Source: Denticeps clupeoides (Eukaryota; Chordata; Actinopteri; Clupeiformes; Denticipitidae). Taken from it: a stretch of DNA of 64,000 nt. This document shows, piece after piece, positions 33,600 through 45,136 of the stretch (its first letter is position 1; every line of letters starts with the position of its first letter). The stretch is from positions 1-64,000 of the forward strand of contig NW_021629825.1 in the NCBI RefSeq assembly GCF_900700375.1. Reading direction: 5' to 3'. A model generated the notes under the pieces. The model worked only from the letters and a program-made list of their open reading frames with translations, ran no database searches and was not told the origin of the DNA. Position numbers and translations under genes: made by a program.

Positions 33600-34500
33600 C
33601 AGATGCACACAAATAACTTGTGAAGCATAAGATTGACAGAGTGCTTGGTCTGAATTGTGCTGACTGTCTGGTTCCAGTTCTGGATTTTACATGGTAAACA
33701 CATGTTGGAGAGTAACGGTGCCACGTCTGGGTGCAGCAGGAGCCCCAGCTGGCAGCACTCAGCCTGACAGCAGGGCTCTAACCATGGACAGGTGCTGCTG
33801 GGTAGGCATCCGTGGTTGGAGCCCTGTTAGAAGGAACCGACACTGATGCATCGATGTGGATCCTGAACTTTGATTTCAGTTCCTGGCAACCGCCACACGC
33901 CTGTTGGTTTGTTTTTCTTGGCTTTTTTTGTTTTGTCCCTCCTGCCTTTTTCTTTTGTGCGTATTAATAAATCCCATTTGCCCAGATGTCCCGTCTCTGC
34001 GCTTCCTTCCCCCGTCAGCCCGTGGTCGTGACAAACAGAGGTAAAATGTGCAATGACACAAGTTCTGACATTCAAACAAATCCTGTTCAATTTTCTGATA
34101 TGTATTGTATTTCTTTTCATAAATTATTTGTTGTTCCGGCAGCTCAGGTGGCACTTTATTTTAAAAAGTCTATATTCGCCAGATCAAGTAAAGCATACAT
34201 GTGCATGTTTTTGGTGTTATGTTTTGGTGTTTAATTATCATTATATTCGTGCATTTTCTAAAGATTCTGTTTTTGAATAAAGGGTTGGAAATGAATGCTT
34301 TTATTTATTCATAATTTATAAAAAATAATCGACAGATTAATTGATTATTAAAATGATTGTTAGTAGCAGCCATGCTTCTTTATTATCGGAAGATACATCG
34401 AACATTAAGACTAACTGTGCTGTAAAACAAGTATTTGCTTTATTAGATATTTCTCCAGATGTATTTGTTTTAAAGCCAAATGGCGTATGATGTAAGCCAG
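33600..34500. other. 3' flank of the C1q gene, unclassified
   Basis: Repeated at 49285-50000 (with a deletion) and at 52760-53590. A polypyrimidine-rich stretch with aataaatcccatttgcccag lies at 33965-33985. No gene is recognised in the open frames here. Confidence 0.6.
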
Positions 34501-34503
34501 GAC

Positions 34504-34509
34504 TTTATT
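34504..34509 (-). terminator. Polyadenylation signal of C1q gene, left copy
   Basis: AATAAA on the - strand, about 80 bp past the stop used here. The mirror copy has it at 49275-49280. Confidence 0.75.
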
Positions 34510-34587
34510 AGGCATCAGACCAAGTGATGATTATCACCATTTCACAGGGTGAAGAGCAGGAATCCGCTGAAGATGCAGTGATTACTC

Positions 34588-37076
34588 TCATCGTTGTAAG
34601 GTCGCTGGTTTCCAGTCTCCCGCCTCCAGCTGCAGAGTCACGCCGCCGACCAGGTAGGAGACGTGGTGGTCCATGTCGTACTCCCCCAGCAACATGATCC
34701 TCTGCTGGTTCCTGTACAGCGCTGTGTACATGGTGCGCGATGAGAGGATGTCCGCCATGGTGAACCTGAAGAAGTAAACGCCCTTCACTGGAGCGGTGAA
34801 GAACCCTGCAGAACCATACAGAAAAATTCACTACAGTCAGATCTACTACCATGATGCACCTGTCAGGTTAAACAGGAGACTATCAGTCCCTGTTCATCAC
34901 CGGACCGAACCACAAACCCTGGTGGACGCCAGGGACTCCGCCTTCCAGTCCAAAGACAAAGAGGCTCAATTCTACAGGCCGAGCCAACCAGTCACAGGCC
35001 AGTAAGGAGCAAAACGAGCTGATGCAGAGAAGATGAACATGGCTGCCCGCTCCTCACCAACGGTGATGGTTTAAGCCTTTAAACCTGAGCCACACCGTGT
35101 GTGGTGTTTCACAAGGACAGTCACTTCACTTTCACAAAGTGCGTTAAGAGGCTGGCACTGAGGTGTTTAAAGAATGTGACTCCCACTGACACCATGACTA
35201 TGAGAAGATGCTGAGCACCTGTATTACTGCTGTAGGCGTTTCCAACATTGGTGATGATGTTCCTGAAGACCAAGTTCATTTCGGAAGGTCCTGCTTGTAC
35301 ATACTCAGTATTAAATGTCAAAGCTGCTGAAAAGGCCACTTTGCCTCCTGTAAGTGGAACAGAACCAAAAAAACATCACTGCTGATATTCAACTTTACAA
35401 AAAGACAAAAACATAATCATCTGATATGTAAGTAATTCTATTGATTTACATAGAATGATGACTAGAAAGTAACTTATATCCCAAATAAAAGGCACATCAT
35501 ATTTAAGGATATGACCCAATACTCATCATGTACAAATAGACAGATCTTTCATCACGATTACAATATGTATTCAGTATATAGCAATAATAATGTCATTTAC
35601 CTGCATTCATGTTATTCAGTTTCTCCACTTTGGTCTCCACTGATGTTAGTCTGGTCTTCAATCCTCCAATCTCTGCATTCAGAGCAGAAAATATTAAAAC
35701 CACAGTTCATCACATGATACCTGAGTTCTTCTGCTGCAGATCTTCTACTTGGTTCTTGACAGCTTTCAGCTCTGCTGCTTGTTCTGATGTAGGTGGAACA
35801 CAAAAAATGAGCCAAATCTTCACCAAGAAAATATGATTAGAGATCATTTCGATCCAGCCCCTGCATTCTGATGAGTCAGGTTCTCCACGTTCTGCTCATT
35901 GTCATCCATTTGGATCTTTAGAGCCGTCAGCTCTGCCACAAGTGCTGCAATAATGAAGGAATAATTCAGTACTTTATGGTAGATTATGGTATGGCTTATT
36001 TCTATAGGAGATTAAAGAGTTTTTATGACAGGATGGTCGCATATAACAGTTAATTTATATGGCTGTATATGGCAGTTTATGGCGGTATATAATAATTTAT
36101 GGATGATTATGGTTGCATATAACAGTTAATTTATATGGCTGTATATAATAGTTTATGGCGGTATATGAATGTACATGACTGTATGTATGGATGTATAACA
36201 ATGTATATTGATGAGATGTCGCTGATTGTTCTCATGCTCAGAATTACTGTAAAAAATTAAATGGTCACTCTTGTAAGCAGCTTGGATGTGAACGTTGGAC
36301 TGTCTGTTCTGCATTACCTGCATTTTCCATCTTCAGATTCTCCAGGTCTTTCTGTACGTCTGACAGGACAGCATCTTGCACTTATATACAAAATAATACA
36401 GATGTCTGTTATTCTAAATTATATCTACTCATGCACTCTATTACATGTAGAGAATTGAATTAATGTACTGTTATTCTAACCTAAACTAATCATAACCAAT
36501 GAATAATAATTCACTGTTTATGTTATTTATACAGTAATTACATGGAATTAATACTATGTGTGATTAAATAATACTATTTGTATAGTATATTTTACACTAT
36601 AATATTTGTCAAATGTCATTTATGCACCTGCATTCTCCTTCTTCATGTTCTCCACTTCATCCTTCATGGTCTTTATCTCCACATCTTGAGCTAAATAATG
36701 TAATAATGTAAATGAGCTAAATACCAACATTAAAGTCTGTGAATGATGTTCATACTGGTCTCAGTGTTGTTGAATTAATATTGCACATTTAGAAGATGTG
36801 ATTACCAGCGTTTTCTCTCTCCAGAACTTCCAGCCTCAGATCCAGCACCATGTCTTCAGGGTCCTTTAGGTTAGTCTTCACGTTCTCCAACTGGACTTCC
36901 TGAGCCAGCATCGTGTCCCGCAGGTAGTGGACCATGTTCCTCAGGTACTGCAGCTCAGCGTTGATGTCCTGCACAGGAATTTCTTTTTTTGTATTCAGAG
37001 GGTTGCTCTGGTTGTTCAGAGAAAGAGCTCTAAATGTGGAGAACAGCAGGAACAGCAAGGAGATGATGACCCTCAT
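34588..37076 (-). CDS. Secreted coiled-coil C1q-domain protein, left copy
   Basis: Eight exons on the - strand: 36806-37076, 36628-36690, 36318-36380, 35861-35944, 35721-35783, 35601-35672, 35219-35347, 34588-34805; all introns GT-AG and phase 1; 320 residues. Signal peptide MRVIISLLFLLFSTFRALS, an N-terminal coiled coil, then five small exons of 21-28 codons, each one coiled-coil module (for example ELKAVKNQVEDLQQKN). The C-terminal globular domain is C1q-like: KVAFSAALTF, FTAPVKGVYFFRFT, HHVSYLVGGVTLQLEAGD. Such fish proteins (C1q-like, cerebellin-like) are secreted trimers in immunity or adhesion. The end is odd: after LEAGDW the frame shifts, so the usual last strand (NHCIFSGFLLFTL) is present in DNA in another frame but not encoded. 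The mirror copy shows the same. Confidence 0.88.
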
Positions 37077-37086
37077 CTTCAACACA

Positions 37087-37372
37087 ATCAGGTCAGCTTT
37101 CCACTCATCTAGACTCTTCTCCGTCTTGGCCCCTCGGTTGTGGAATGAACTTCCCCTTTAGGTCAGAACAGCTCAGTCACTGAGCACCTTCAAACGGCAG
37201 CTCAAGACCTTCCTCTTTAGAGAAGATTTAGACGAACTTGTGACCTTCTTCTTGTCTTCTGTACAGAATCTACAACAGAGTGAATAAAAAGAACTGACCA
37301 CTTCATCCATGGTAACATGGAAGCAAGTTGTTAAGGACGTCTGGCAAACGCCTTAAATGTAAATGTAAGCGG
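37087..37372 (+). mobile_element. L2-type LINE 3' end directly upstream of C1q start
   Basis: Encodes the L2 C-terminal motif (LFSVLAPR, then NELPL), followed by the tail ending in ccttaaatgtaaatgtaa. It lies antisense to the gene and begins about 10 bp upstream of the ATG, so the gene's leader and promoter must lie in or beyond this LINE. Confidence 0.85.
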
Positions 37373-37404
37373 CCTCCTTTTTTTATAAAGACGAACTTAT
37401 TCAT

Positions 37405-37985
37405 TATTTACATTTAAGGCATTTGGCAGACGGCCGTATCCAGAGCCACTTACAACGTGCTTTCAAGTTACCATGGATGAAGAGATCAATTCCGGTTCAC
37501 TAGGACCCCCAACTATGAATACAATCTTTTTATTCACTCTGTTCTAGTTTCTATACAGAAGAAGGTTACAAGTTCATCTAAATCTTCTCTAAAGAGGAAG
37601 GTCTTGAGCTGCCGTGTGAAGGTGCTCAGTGACTCAGCTGGAAGTTCATTCCACCACCGAGGGGCCAAGACGGAGAAGAGTCTAGATGAGCGTCTTCCTT
37701 TTACCTTCAGAGATGGAGGGACCAGGCGAGCAGTACTGGAGGCTCGGAGTATACCAGGTGCAGCGCGGGGTGTAATAAGGGCTCTGAGGTAGGATGGTGC
37801 TACTCCATGTTTGGCTTTGTAGGCCAGCATCAGTATTTAGAACCTGATGCGTGCAGCTACTGGGAGCCGGTGGAGGGAACGTAGCAGAGGGGCGGTGTGG
37901 AGAACTTGGGAAGGTTGAACATCAGTCGTGCTGCTTCGTCCTGTATGAGTTGTAGAGGTCGGATGGTACATAGAGGTAGATTCTT
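37405..37985 (-). mobile_element. L2-type LINE 3' end
   Basis: On the - strand it encodes MLAYKAKHGVAPSYL through ARLVPPSLKV and WNELPAESLSTFTRQLKTFL, then the 3' tail with gcatttggcagacggccgta in complement. 5'-truncated at a position shared with the copies at 45765 and 63295. Confidence 0.88.
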
Positions 37986-37987
37986 GT

Positions 37988-38230
37988 TTACTGCCACTTT
38001 CACTTTTTAATCATTATTATTGGTGTGTTTTACACTTGGCCAACACACTCGCGTCTGAACCAGAAGAGCACCAAGTTCCAGGTTCAAACCCTACTTACTA
38101 CCATCGTGTCCCTCTGTCCCCAGGGGGACTGTCCCCGTCACTACTGAATGTAAATGTGTTGTTACGGAACACGTAAAATAATATAGTTGTATATAATCCA
38201 AGTGAAATATAGTACATGGTGAACTATACA
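37988..38230 (+). mobile_element. SINE family A, downstream type
   Basis: A and B boxes as in the copy at 29655, and the same short form lacking the gcttaaccctgac segment. Confidence 0.8.
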
Positions 38231-38388
38231 ACATGGTTTTTAATGTTTGTCTTGTGTTTTGGACGTGTGAAGCTCAAGAAAGTCAAAGGAGATTTCATTC
38301 ATCTTTTCTATATAGATTTTTTATTTGCATTTTGTAATAACGCTCATGTTACGATCGCCTTTACGATGTCCGCATAGCTGCGTCCTGT

Positions 38389-39439
38389 TCACCAGCCTCC
38401 CAGATCAACCTGGACAGCCTGGTTCTTGTACTGTTTTCTTTTCTCCACGTCTCCTTGTGAAGCTTCTCGAAGATGCTCCAGTGCTGCTCTCATGTACGCG
38501 GTCTGCACGAGTTGCCCACACAGTTCCTTCTCCCTTCTGAGGAGGACCTTCAGGGTTTCCTCAATCTCCTGCCTCTTGCTTGTATTGTTTAAGTCCTGGA
38601 AACGTTTTTCCAGTTCGTTCCTGGTAGATGTTTCTTCAAGGAACACTTTTTCAAGTTCTTCTCGTGCTCTGTGCTCATGGTCACGTTCGGCTGTCATCAT
38701 CTCGAGTTCCTTTTTCATTTGCTGGAGCGTCTCCTCGTGGAGACTGTCTTTGCTCTCCAGCTGATGACGGAACTTTGTCTCTGTCTCCAGGAGAAGCCTC
38801 TCTGCCTCTTTCCTGCTTCTTTCTCTTTTTGCTTTCAAGCTCTTTTTCAGCTTTCTCTCTCCTGCTCTGCTCATCTGTCATTTGACTTCTCAGCGTTTCC
38901 TGCTCCTTCTTCTCGTTCTGCAGCGTCTCTTCATAAAGAGCCTGCATGCTCCCCAGCTGCGTATGGAGCTGTGTCTCCATCTCCATCTGCTTTCCAGTTT
39001 CTCTCACGTTACAGAAATGCCTTTCTGCTTCTTCTCTGTTGTGTCTCTCCACGTTCAGCTGTGCTTCAAGCTCCTCACATTGCAGCCGTTCCAGATCTTG
39101 TTCTTCTCTCAGTCTTTCTTTTACTTCATTCTCAGCCTCCTGGATGGCAATTTGCCTCAGCTCTTCACGCCAAGCCAGGCTGTTCTGTGTCGTGTCACGA
39201 ATAGCCATCTCCAGATTGTTATTAGAGGCCATGAACATCTCCTCCACTTCTTACGATGACCCGGGATCCCTTTCCAGGAATGTCTCCATCACCGCCTCGA
39301 GTGTGCCGAGCTGTTCCCCGAACACCTCAACCTGACCCATCTGAGCTGATTTCAGATCGGTCATTTTGGGCTCAACGGAAACGTCCTTCTTGAAGAAGCG
39401 ACGCTTGGTCCACCTAACAAACTTCTTCCACGCCTTCAT
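38389..39439 (-). pseudogene. Intronless coiled-coil gene, copy 2 (frameshifted)
   Basis: Very close to copy 1 from the ATG at 39439 to the stop at 38389. A one-base loss and a nearby one-base gain around 39250-39262 create a stop in the short shifted stretch, and a further length change near 38815-38860 (in the ELEAKRE region) shifts the frame again. It lacks the tandem duplication of KAW seen at the N-terminus of copy 1. Promoter motifs are intact, so a transcript is possible but not the full protein. Confidence 0.85.
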
Positions 39440-39499
39440 TTCTCTACCTCTATACTGAACTCTCGTAATCTGAAATGATTAGTTCTTCACGGCTCACCT

Positions 39500-39680
39500 C
39501 TTATATAGAGCGAAGCTGATGATGTCACTTTTTTCAGCCAATCAGATGGAGGAACAAGATCTTAAGAACATTGTGATTGGCTGGTTTCACTCAGCTGATT
39601 ACGCTACAGAACAAGAGCTCAGAAACATTGTGATTGGCTGAAAAAAATTATATCAGCCAATCACATTAATTCTGGGCTCT
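39500..39680 (-). promoter_or_regulatory. Promoter of coiled-coil gene copy 2
   Basis: Same four CCAAT motifs, CRE-like site and TATA-like box (ttatata in complement) as copy 1. Confidence 0.7.
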
Positions 39681-39804
39681 TGTTCTTGCTGAAAAAAAAG
39701 TGCCTCTCTGGACAGTGAATCAGGAGGAAACCCACACCGAGACAGAAGAACATGTAAACTCCACACACACAAGGTGCTGTCAACGCTATTTGTCCCAAAT
39801 CAAA

Positions 39805-39965
39805 TTACTGCCACTTTCACTTTTTAATCATTATTATTGGTGTGTTTTACACTTGGCTGACACGCTCGCGTCTGAACCGGAAGAGCACAAAGTTCCAGGT
39901 TCAAACCCCACTTACTACCATCGTGTCCCTGAGCGGGACGCTTAACCCTGACTGTGTCCCCAGGG
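39805..39965 (+). mobile_element. SINE family A, upstream type, 5' part
   Basis: Runs into the hAT insertion at the same base as at 31649. The 3' part is missing here because the block ends at 40259. Confidence 0.8.
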
Positions 39966-40259
39966 CATACCTGTCAAGTATCCCGTTTTGGCCCGTTCAT
40001 TCCCGCCGTCCTCCCGTATTAGTATTTTCCCGTAAATCTCCCGTATTTTAATCTGCGTTATTTAAAAAAAATAATCTGAGTTGTGTCGCTAATGTCGCGA
40101 TAAGTGCCGCCTGCAGTAGCTACTACAGGTACTGAAGGTGGCAGTTCTCGCGAGATTAGCGCGTGAGGTCAGATGACGAGATGATGAGTGACGACGCGGG
40201 AAAAAAGAAGAAGAAACAGACAGACGATGGACGCCAGGACAGAGAAGGGAAGGCGCTCC
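39966..40259 (+). mobile_element. hAT-type element, left part only
   Basis: Matches 31650-31943 and then stops abruptly at gcgctcct, where a radial spoke head exon begins. This marks a breakpoint of the amplified block. Confidence 0.85.
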
Positions 40260-40788
40260 TGGGTGCACCACGTCCCGCACATCCTGACTCAGGTCCGTCC
40301 TTCGTATTTAACCGTCACCTCGGACCTTCTAGAACCCGCCGCTGATACTGCGGTTCGTCCAAGGCCGCTGCGTGTGGGTGAACCCGGCGGAGAAACCGGC
40401 GGCGGAACCTGATGAAGATGAAGAGGAGGAGGAGGAGCCGGAACGGGAGGAAGGACCCGCCATCTTCACCCCGCTGTCTGAAGACGCAGGTGAGCGTGCG
40501 AGATGCCGCCGGTCCGCCTCCTCCTCCGTAACCACGGTAACGCGCCACGTTTCTGCGTTTGGTTGTAGAAATCGACCGGCTGCCACCGTGGAGCTCCCGG
40601 CTCCGCCCTCGTCCCCCGCTTCGCCGTGGCCTACGTCCGCTCCAACCTGTGGCCGGGAGCCCACGCCTACGCCCGCGGAAGGTAAGACCCGCCGCCGCCG
40701 GCCGGGGGCGTCGCCCGTCATCACCGCGTCCCGGTCTCCCCGCAGGAAGTTCGAGAACGTTTACATCGGCTGGGGCGTGAAGAGCGAC
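40260..40788 (+). pseudogene. rsph4a-like: Radial spoke head protein 4A/6A, internal exons
   Basis: Fragment of a ciliary axoneme gene (radial spoke head). Pieces in order: WVHHVPHILTQ at 40260-40292; WVNPAEK with an acidic run and GPAIFTPLSEDA at 40364-40489; EIDRLPPWSSRL and, one frame over, FAVAYVRSNLWPGAHAYARG at 40569-40681; KFENVYIGWG from 40746. Splice sites are visible (gtgagc at 40490, gtaaga at 40682, cgcag before 40746). A frameshift lies in the third piece, and the gene is cut on both sides: by the hAT/amplified block on the left and by foreign sequence just after KFENVYIGWGVKS. The family call is firm; 4A versus 6A is not, though linkage to symplekin favours 6A. Confidence 0.85.
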
Positions 40789-41725
40789 TGTAGAACCTGT
40801 ATACAGCATGTTGCTGTAGATTTGCAAAGCATCATGGTTTAAATTCCTGGGCGGCTGTTGTTTTACAGTAAAACCATATTGCTGTATATCATAATACAAT
40901 AATTTTGAGCGGGAATTTTCATATTTCTCATCTTTCAGTTATTCGGAACACAGAAATCATATTTCTAGGATATATTTCATGAAGCCAGAGGACGACCCAG
41001 CGTTTTTAATTTTACATCCTCAATATTAAGAAATGAAGTACTGATGGCCAGCTTCGCATTATTTTCATGAAAGAAGATTCAACGCTTTCCTCGTCTTGAC
41101 TTCAGAAAGGTAAATCAACTCATTGTTTTTTGCTACAGTACGTGTATTAGCTTAACCTAGTGTAGCGGTCCTTCTTCCGCGTTGTGTAATTTTTTTATTT
41201 CTTTTCTTGAACCGTAATTGACGAGCTCACACCCAAGACATTTTCCGTGCAAAGTGTATTCTGTATAAAAGCAAGGTCACGCCAGAACATCGCGTCACAA
41301 CTCGCGTCTCTCTGCACCTCTCTCTCTCACAGCTCATGCCATGTGTCTAAGAGGACTAAACCGGGTCTCCAACCCACTACCCAAGGCACGCCGGCATCCA
41401 ACCACTTTTCGGGGGTGATCAACGTTTTAGAACCCACATAACTTTTTTAATAATCATAAATTGAAACAACAAAAAATACAGAAAACATATTAACATAACC
41501 AGAAACATTAACACATTCTTAACATTTACAATTGAACAAACACCCCGGATTATCATTATAATTCCCTTACCACCATCAGAATACAGGTAAACAAATAAAA
41601 GTCTTTAGAAAATAAGAAAATAAAATACACAAAAAAGAAGAAATACATTTATCAAATCTAGTGTAACCATTTAACTCCGGCACACTAGCACTAATTTAGC
41701 TAAATGTTAATTTTTTCAAGTATTG

Positions 41726-42105
41726 CTTGTCGGTCTTTTAGCTAGCTACAGCTAATTAGCTTGACATTCGTCTTCTCCTTTGCTAGCGACCGTTGGTATT
41801 GTCAACGGTAACCGACCTAGGCGACACAGGACACTGCAACAGGTAAGACGCTGCATATCTGAGCTCAAAATAATTATACATTATGTGCTATCTGGTCTCG
41901 TAAGTCTGGTTCAGGGGAAGCATCACATGATAGATGTTTATTTGCAATTGTGTGCACTTATGCCTGTAGTGTTGCTTCTTGGTCTGTTAGCTAGCTACAG
42001 CTAATTAGCTTGACAATTGTTTTCTTCTTCGCTAGCAACCGTTGGTATTGTCAACGGAAACCGACCTAGGCGACACAGGACACTGCAACAGGTAAGACGC
42101 TGCAT
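41726..42105 (+). repeat. Two direct copies of an exon-like segment
   Basis: About 130 bp at 41726-41854 is repeated at 41976-42105. Both contain gctagctacagctaattagc and end with cactgcaacag followed by a splice-donor-like gtaagacgc. Confidence 0.85.
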
Positions 42106-43249
42106 TTTTGGACTTCGATCATCTAACCTGAGGACACAGGAGTGTCATTTCCAACTAGTGAATACATTTTGACACATTATTGATTTTGGCTTTACATGTT
42201 TAAGTCTGTCACATACTTTTTTTTCAGGATATGAATCTGTAGCAAACACCAGCCAAACAGTCAGTTCAACTACATACTGTAATCAGTATGTCTTTCAAAT
42301 GCAAAGAATGATATTTCTTTGCAGGGACAATCCTCAGTTAATATAAATAACCAATTTGTTATTTTATATTTTTACCCATATATTGGTACTTGCTGATCCA
42401 TTAGTGTAATACATCAACAGATCTGTTCCTTTCCTGTTGTGAGAACAAGAGCTTTACTGGAGTGTATTGCTCTAACATTCTTGAAATTAAATTGCCCATA
42501 GGTGTGAGCGTGAATGTTTGTATGCATCTGTATGTCATCTTTGTAATCGCCAACTTGTCCAGGGTGTACCCTGCCTCTTTCCCAATGACAGCTAGAAATG
42601 GCTCCAGCTCTTCTGTGATGTTTAAGGAGACACTGGAAAATGTATGGATAAATACAGATACATTTTGAGATGCACTACAAAGCTACAAATTTGCTGTGAA
42701 GGATATCTGAAACCAACATTTGTCCTCAACACTCTGGTGGAACAATTTTCTGCTTTAGCACTGCCAATATATTTCCCCTATATGTTGAATATGGGTCCGG
42801 ACAGCTGCTGAGTAGTGAAACAAAGTAGAAAATAGTTCTGCATTCTATGGTATATTAGAGAATCGGAAGTAGCACAAAGTATTCACAAAATTACAAGTGT
42901 GAGAGGTTAATGTACCAAACTTCAATAATTTATTACCCTCACATGGATCAGCAAATATCACTATATTGGACCAAATCTTTGTAAGTTTTTTCTCCTGGGG
43001 TAATATATGGCATCTTATGAATTTACAGATTTATTGTCAGGATAAATCCTGAGCAAAGCAAGTGTTCTTCCAAGGTCCAGCTGAGCAGAAGGACTGGCAG
43101 GATGGTGCAACGAAAAAATGAATCCCTCAATCCACACGTGGCATCGTTTATCAGAGGCTTTATCGAGTATGACTGGCAGAACAATTGATATCAGGTGAGA
43201 CTGTTAATTTATATTTATTTAAACTTTGCAGAAATAAAATACTCTACAG

Positions 43250-43425
43250 CAGGGATAGACAACCTTGATCCTCCAGGGCCACTATCCTGCTAGTTTTACA
43301 ACTATTCTACCCACTGATTGACTGAACACACCTGATCCAGGCATTCAGAAGCTGTAAGTGCAGTGATGGTTGGAAAATGAGCAGGAGGACCGTGGCCCTC
43401 AAGGACCAGGGTTGGCTACACTTAT
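43250..43425. mobile_element. MITE-like palindromic repeat
   Basis: Imperfect inverted ends: gatcctccagggccactatc on the left and gtggccctcaaggaccaggg on the right, with acacacctgatccag inside. This is a very common fish non-autonomous DNA element type. Confidence 0.65.
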
Positions 43426-43898
43426 TCACTGTACAGGGCAGTGTCTTACAGATGCCCTCTTGTTTGTGTGTTTCTATATGTAAAACTGTGCATGTGTGTG
43501 TAGTGTATTTTACTAGGCTACTGCACCTTCATGTAGTAATAGAAACATTTCCAAACGTTTCCAATGGGAAGTAGGGAGTCTCAAAAAATTGTCATAGAGC
43601 CAATAGTGTGGATTAATGCTGCCTTTGCATTTCTACTCTACATTAGTAACTAATGCCTCTTTGTCCTTCCACTTCAGGGAAGAAGATTACAGCCCTAGAA
43701 GACATATTCAGTATAGGAAGAAACGGCGCAGGAATCATATATGTCATTGGGACCAGTAAAGTCAGTCTTGAACAGTTTATTGGTTGAATATTGAAATGTT
43801 TTCGTACAAATGCATTTTTCTACAATTCTTCTTTTAACTGAACATTTTACTTACTTGGAATTTTTGTATTTGTAAAAAACAAACAAACAAAAAACAAA

Positions 43899-44223
43899 AC
43901 CTGAAATATGTGATAGTTGTCTATATGGTGATGCTTTTGTGTGTTTTATTGTTAATTTTATTATATTATCAATTAACTTTACAGGATACAGTGACTGCAC
44001 ATACAAACCTGAAATATGTGATAGTTGTCTATATGGTGATTCTTTTGTGTGTTTTATTGTTAATTTTATTATATTATCAATTAACTTTACAGGATACAGT
44101 GACTGCACATACAAACCTGAAATATGTGATAGTTGTCTATATGGTGATGCTTTTGTGTGTTTTATTGTTAATTTTATTATATTATCAATTAACTTTACAG
44201 GATACAGTGACTGCACATACAAA
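43899..44223 (+). repeat. Three tandem 108-bp units
   Basis: Exact period 108 bp (starts near 43900, 44008, 44116), each holding ttaactttacag and gatacagtgactgcacat, which looks like a splice acceptor plus a short exon. 108 is divisible by three, so frames stay open on both strands; the resulting hydrophobic repeat peptide is probably not real. Confidence 0.9.
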
Positions 44224-44918
44224 CCAATGTCTGAAAAGGGAAATGTAAAAAGTACAAAAAAGTATTTTGTTTTAATTATCTCTATAAGCATTGAAGTGTT
44301 ACAAAATAATTCTTGGCCTTGGTGTTTAAATTGGTTTACCTGAAGAGAAAGGGTTGTTTGGGAAAATAAGTGTTTTTTACAAAGTAAAACTTTTTGTAAA
44401 CTGCTTTAAAAAAATAAATGAAATGTTTTGCGACAAAAAACGCATCTTCATTGTATTGTATGCTATAATTTTTATTTTATAACAATATTTTATAAATTAC
44501 TTATTATAACAAATAATGCAGTCATGCATATTGCAGTAGCCTAATATGTGCTGTAATGAAATATACAGCACTTTATTACTGTGATTGCAAATACAGTCTG
44601 TGCTTACTACTGTAACAATGATTACAGTATTCAGATCATTGCTGTAATAACAATTACAGTATTTTGTAGGTACTGTGATTCAATTTACAGTAAGCATACT
44701 GTAGAATGTTCTACAGCAACTTACTTGCTAAAAGCTGCCAGCTAGTTTCTGTAGATTTCACATTATCCTTGTTACAGTGTACAACACAGCAGCGTTTTAA
44801 ATAAAGTTCTGAAATTAAAATCCAGCCTGGTCATTATTCCGGGGGGTCCGGTCCTAACGCAGGTCCGTCTCCTCGTCCCGCACCGTCTTTTTAATCCGGA
44901 GCAGCCGGCTGGTTCCAG

Positions 44919-45136
44919 GACTGAACCCCATCGTGGTGAAGGAGGTCTTCAACCGGCTCCTCGGCACCCAGCACAGTAAGCTGGCGTTTCATCCTGCTGT
45001 CCCCAGCATCTTCTGTGCAGCTCGGCGCTGAGATGTGTGTGTTCCTGCAGGTGAAGGCAGCTCCTCCATGTCTCCGCTGACCCCCGGCGAGCTGCTCATC
45101 GCCCTCCACAACATCGACTCCACCAAGTGCGACAAC
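44919..45136 (+). pseudogene. sympk: Symplekin, two exon fragments
   Basis: Exon piece 44919-44975 encodes LNPIVVKEVFNRLLGTQH. After a 75-bp GT-AG intron, exon piece 45051-45136 encodes [29 protein letters not shown]. Both match the C-terminal half of symplekin, the scaffold of mRNA 3'-end processing (CPSF and histone pre-mRNA cleavage). The frame is open but the second exon is cut after KCD, where it joins the coiled-coil gene. In mammals symplekin neighbours RSPH6A, which agrees with the radial spoke fragment 4 kb away on the same strand. Confidence 0.9.

Larger units (their letters stand above)
40789..44790. mobile_element. About 4-kb insertion in the radial spoke/symplekin gap, probable DNA transposon
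   Basis: Begins inside a radial spoke exon with ctgtagaacctgtatacagc and ends with repeated tacagt/actgta motifs (44560-44785), including gttacagtgt. Such TACAGT-rich ends are common in fish DNA transposons. Several exon-like pieces with good donors (41110, 41847, 42098, 43195) and one acceptor before ggaagaagattacag at 43678 lie on the + strand, but I cannot recognise the encoded protein. True ends and target duplication are unresolved. Confidence 0.4.

Noticed and set aside
33960-34035. LTR-like end (aataaatcccatttgcccag, then gtcgtgaca)
   Set aside because: No matching second end, target duplication or internal retroelement coding region could be seen; left as unclassified.
43899-44223. 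CRISPR-like array
   Set aside because: Direct repeats without distinct spacers, in a vertebrate genome.
43910-44343. Hydrophobic repeat protein across the 108-bp tandem units
   Set aside because: Open only because the repeat length is divisible by three; frames are open on both strands and no start context is seen.
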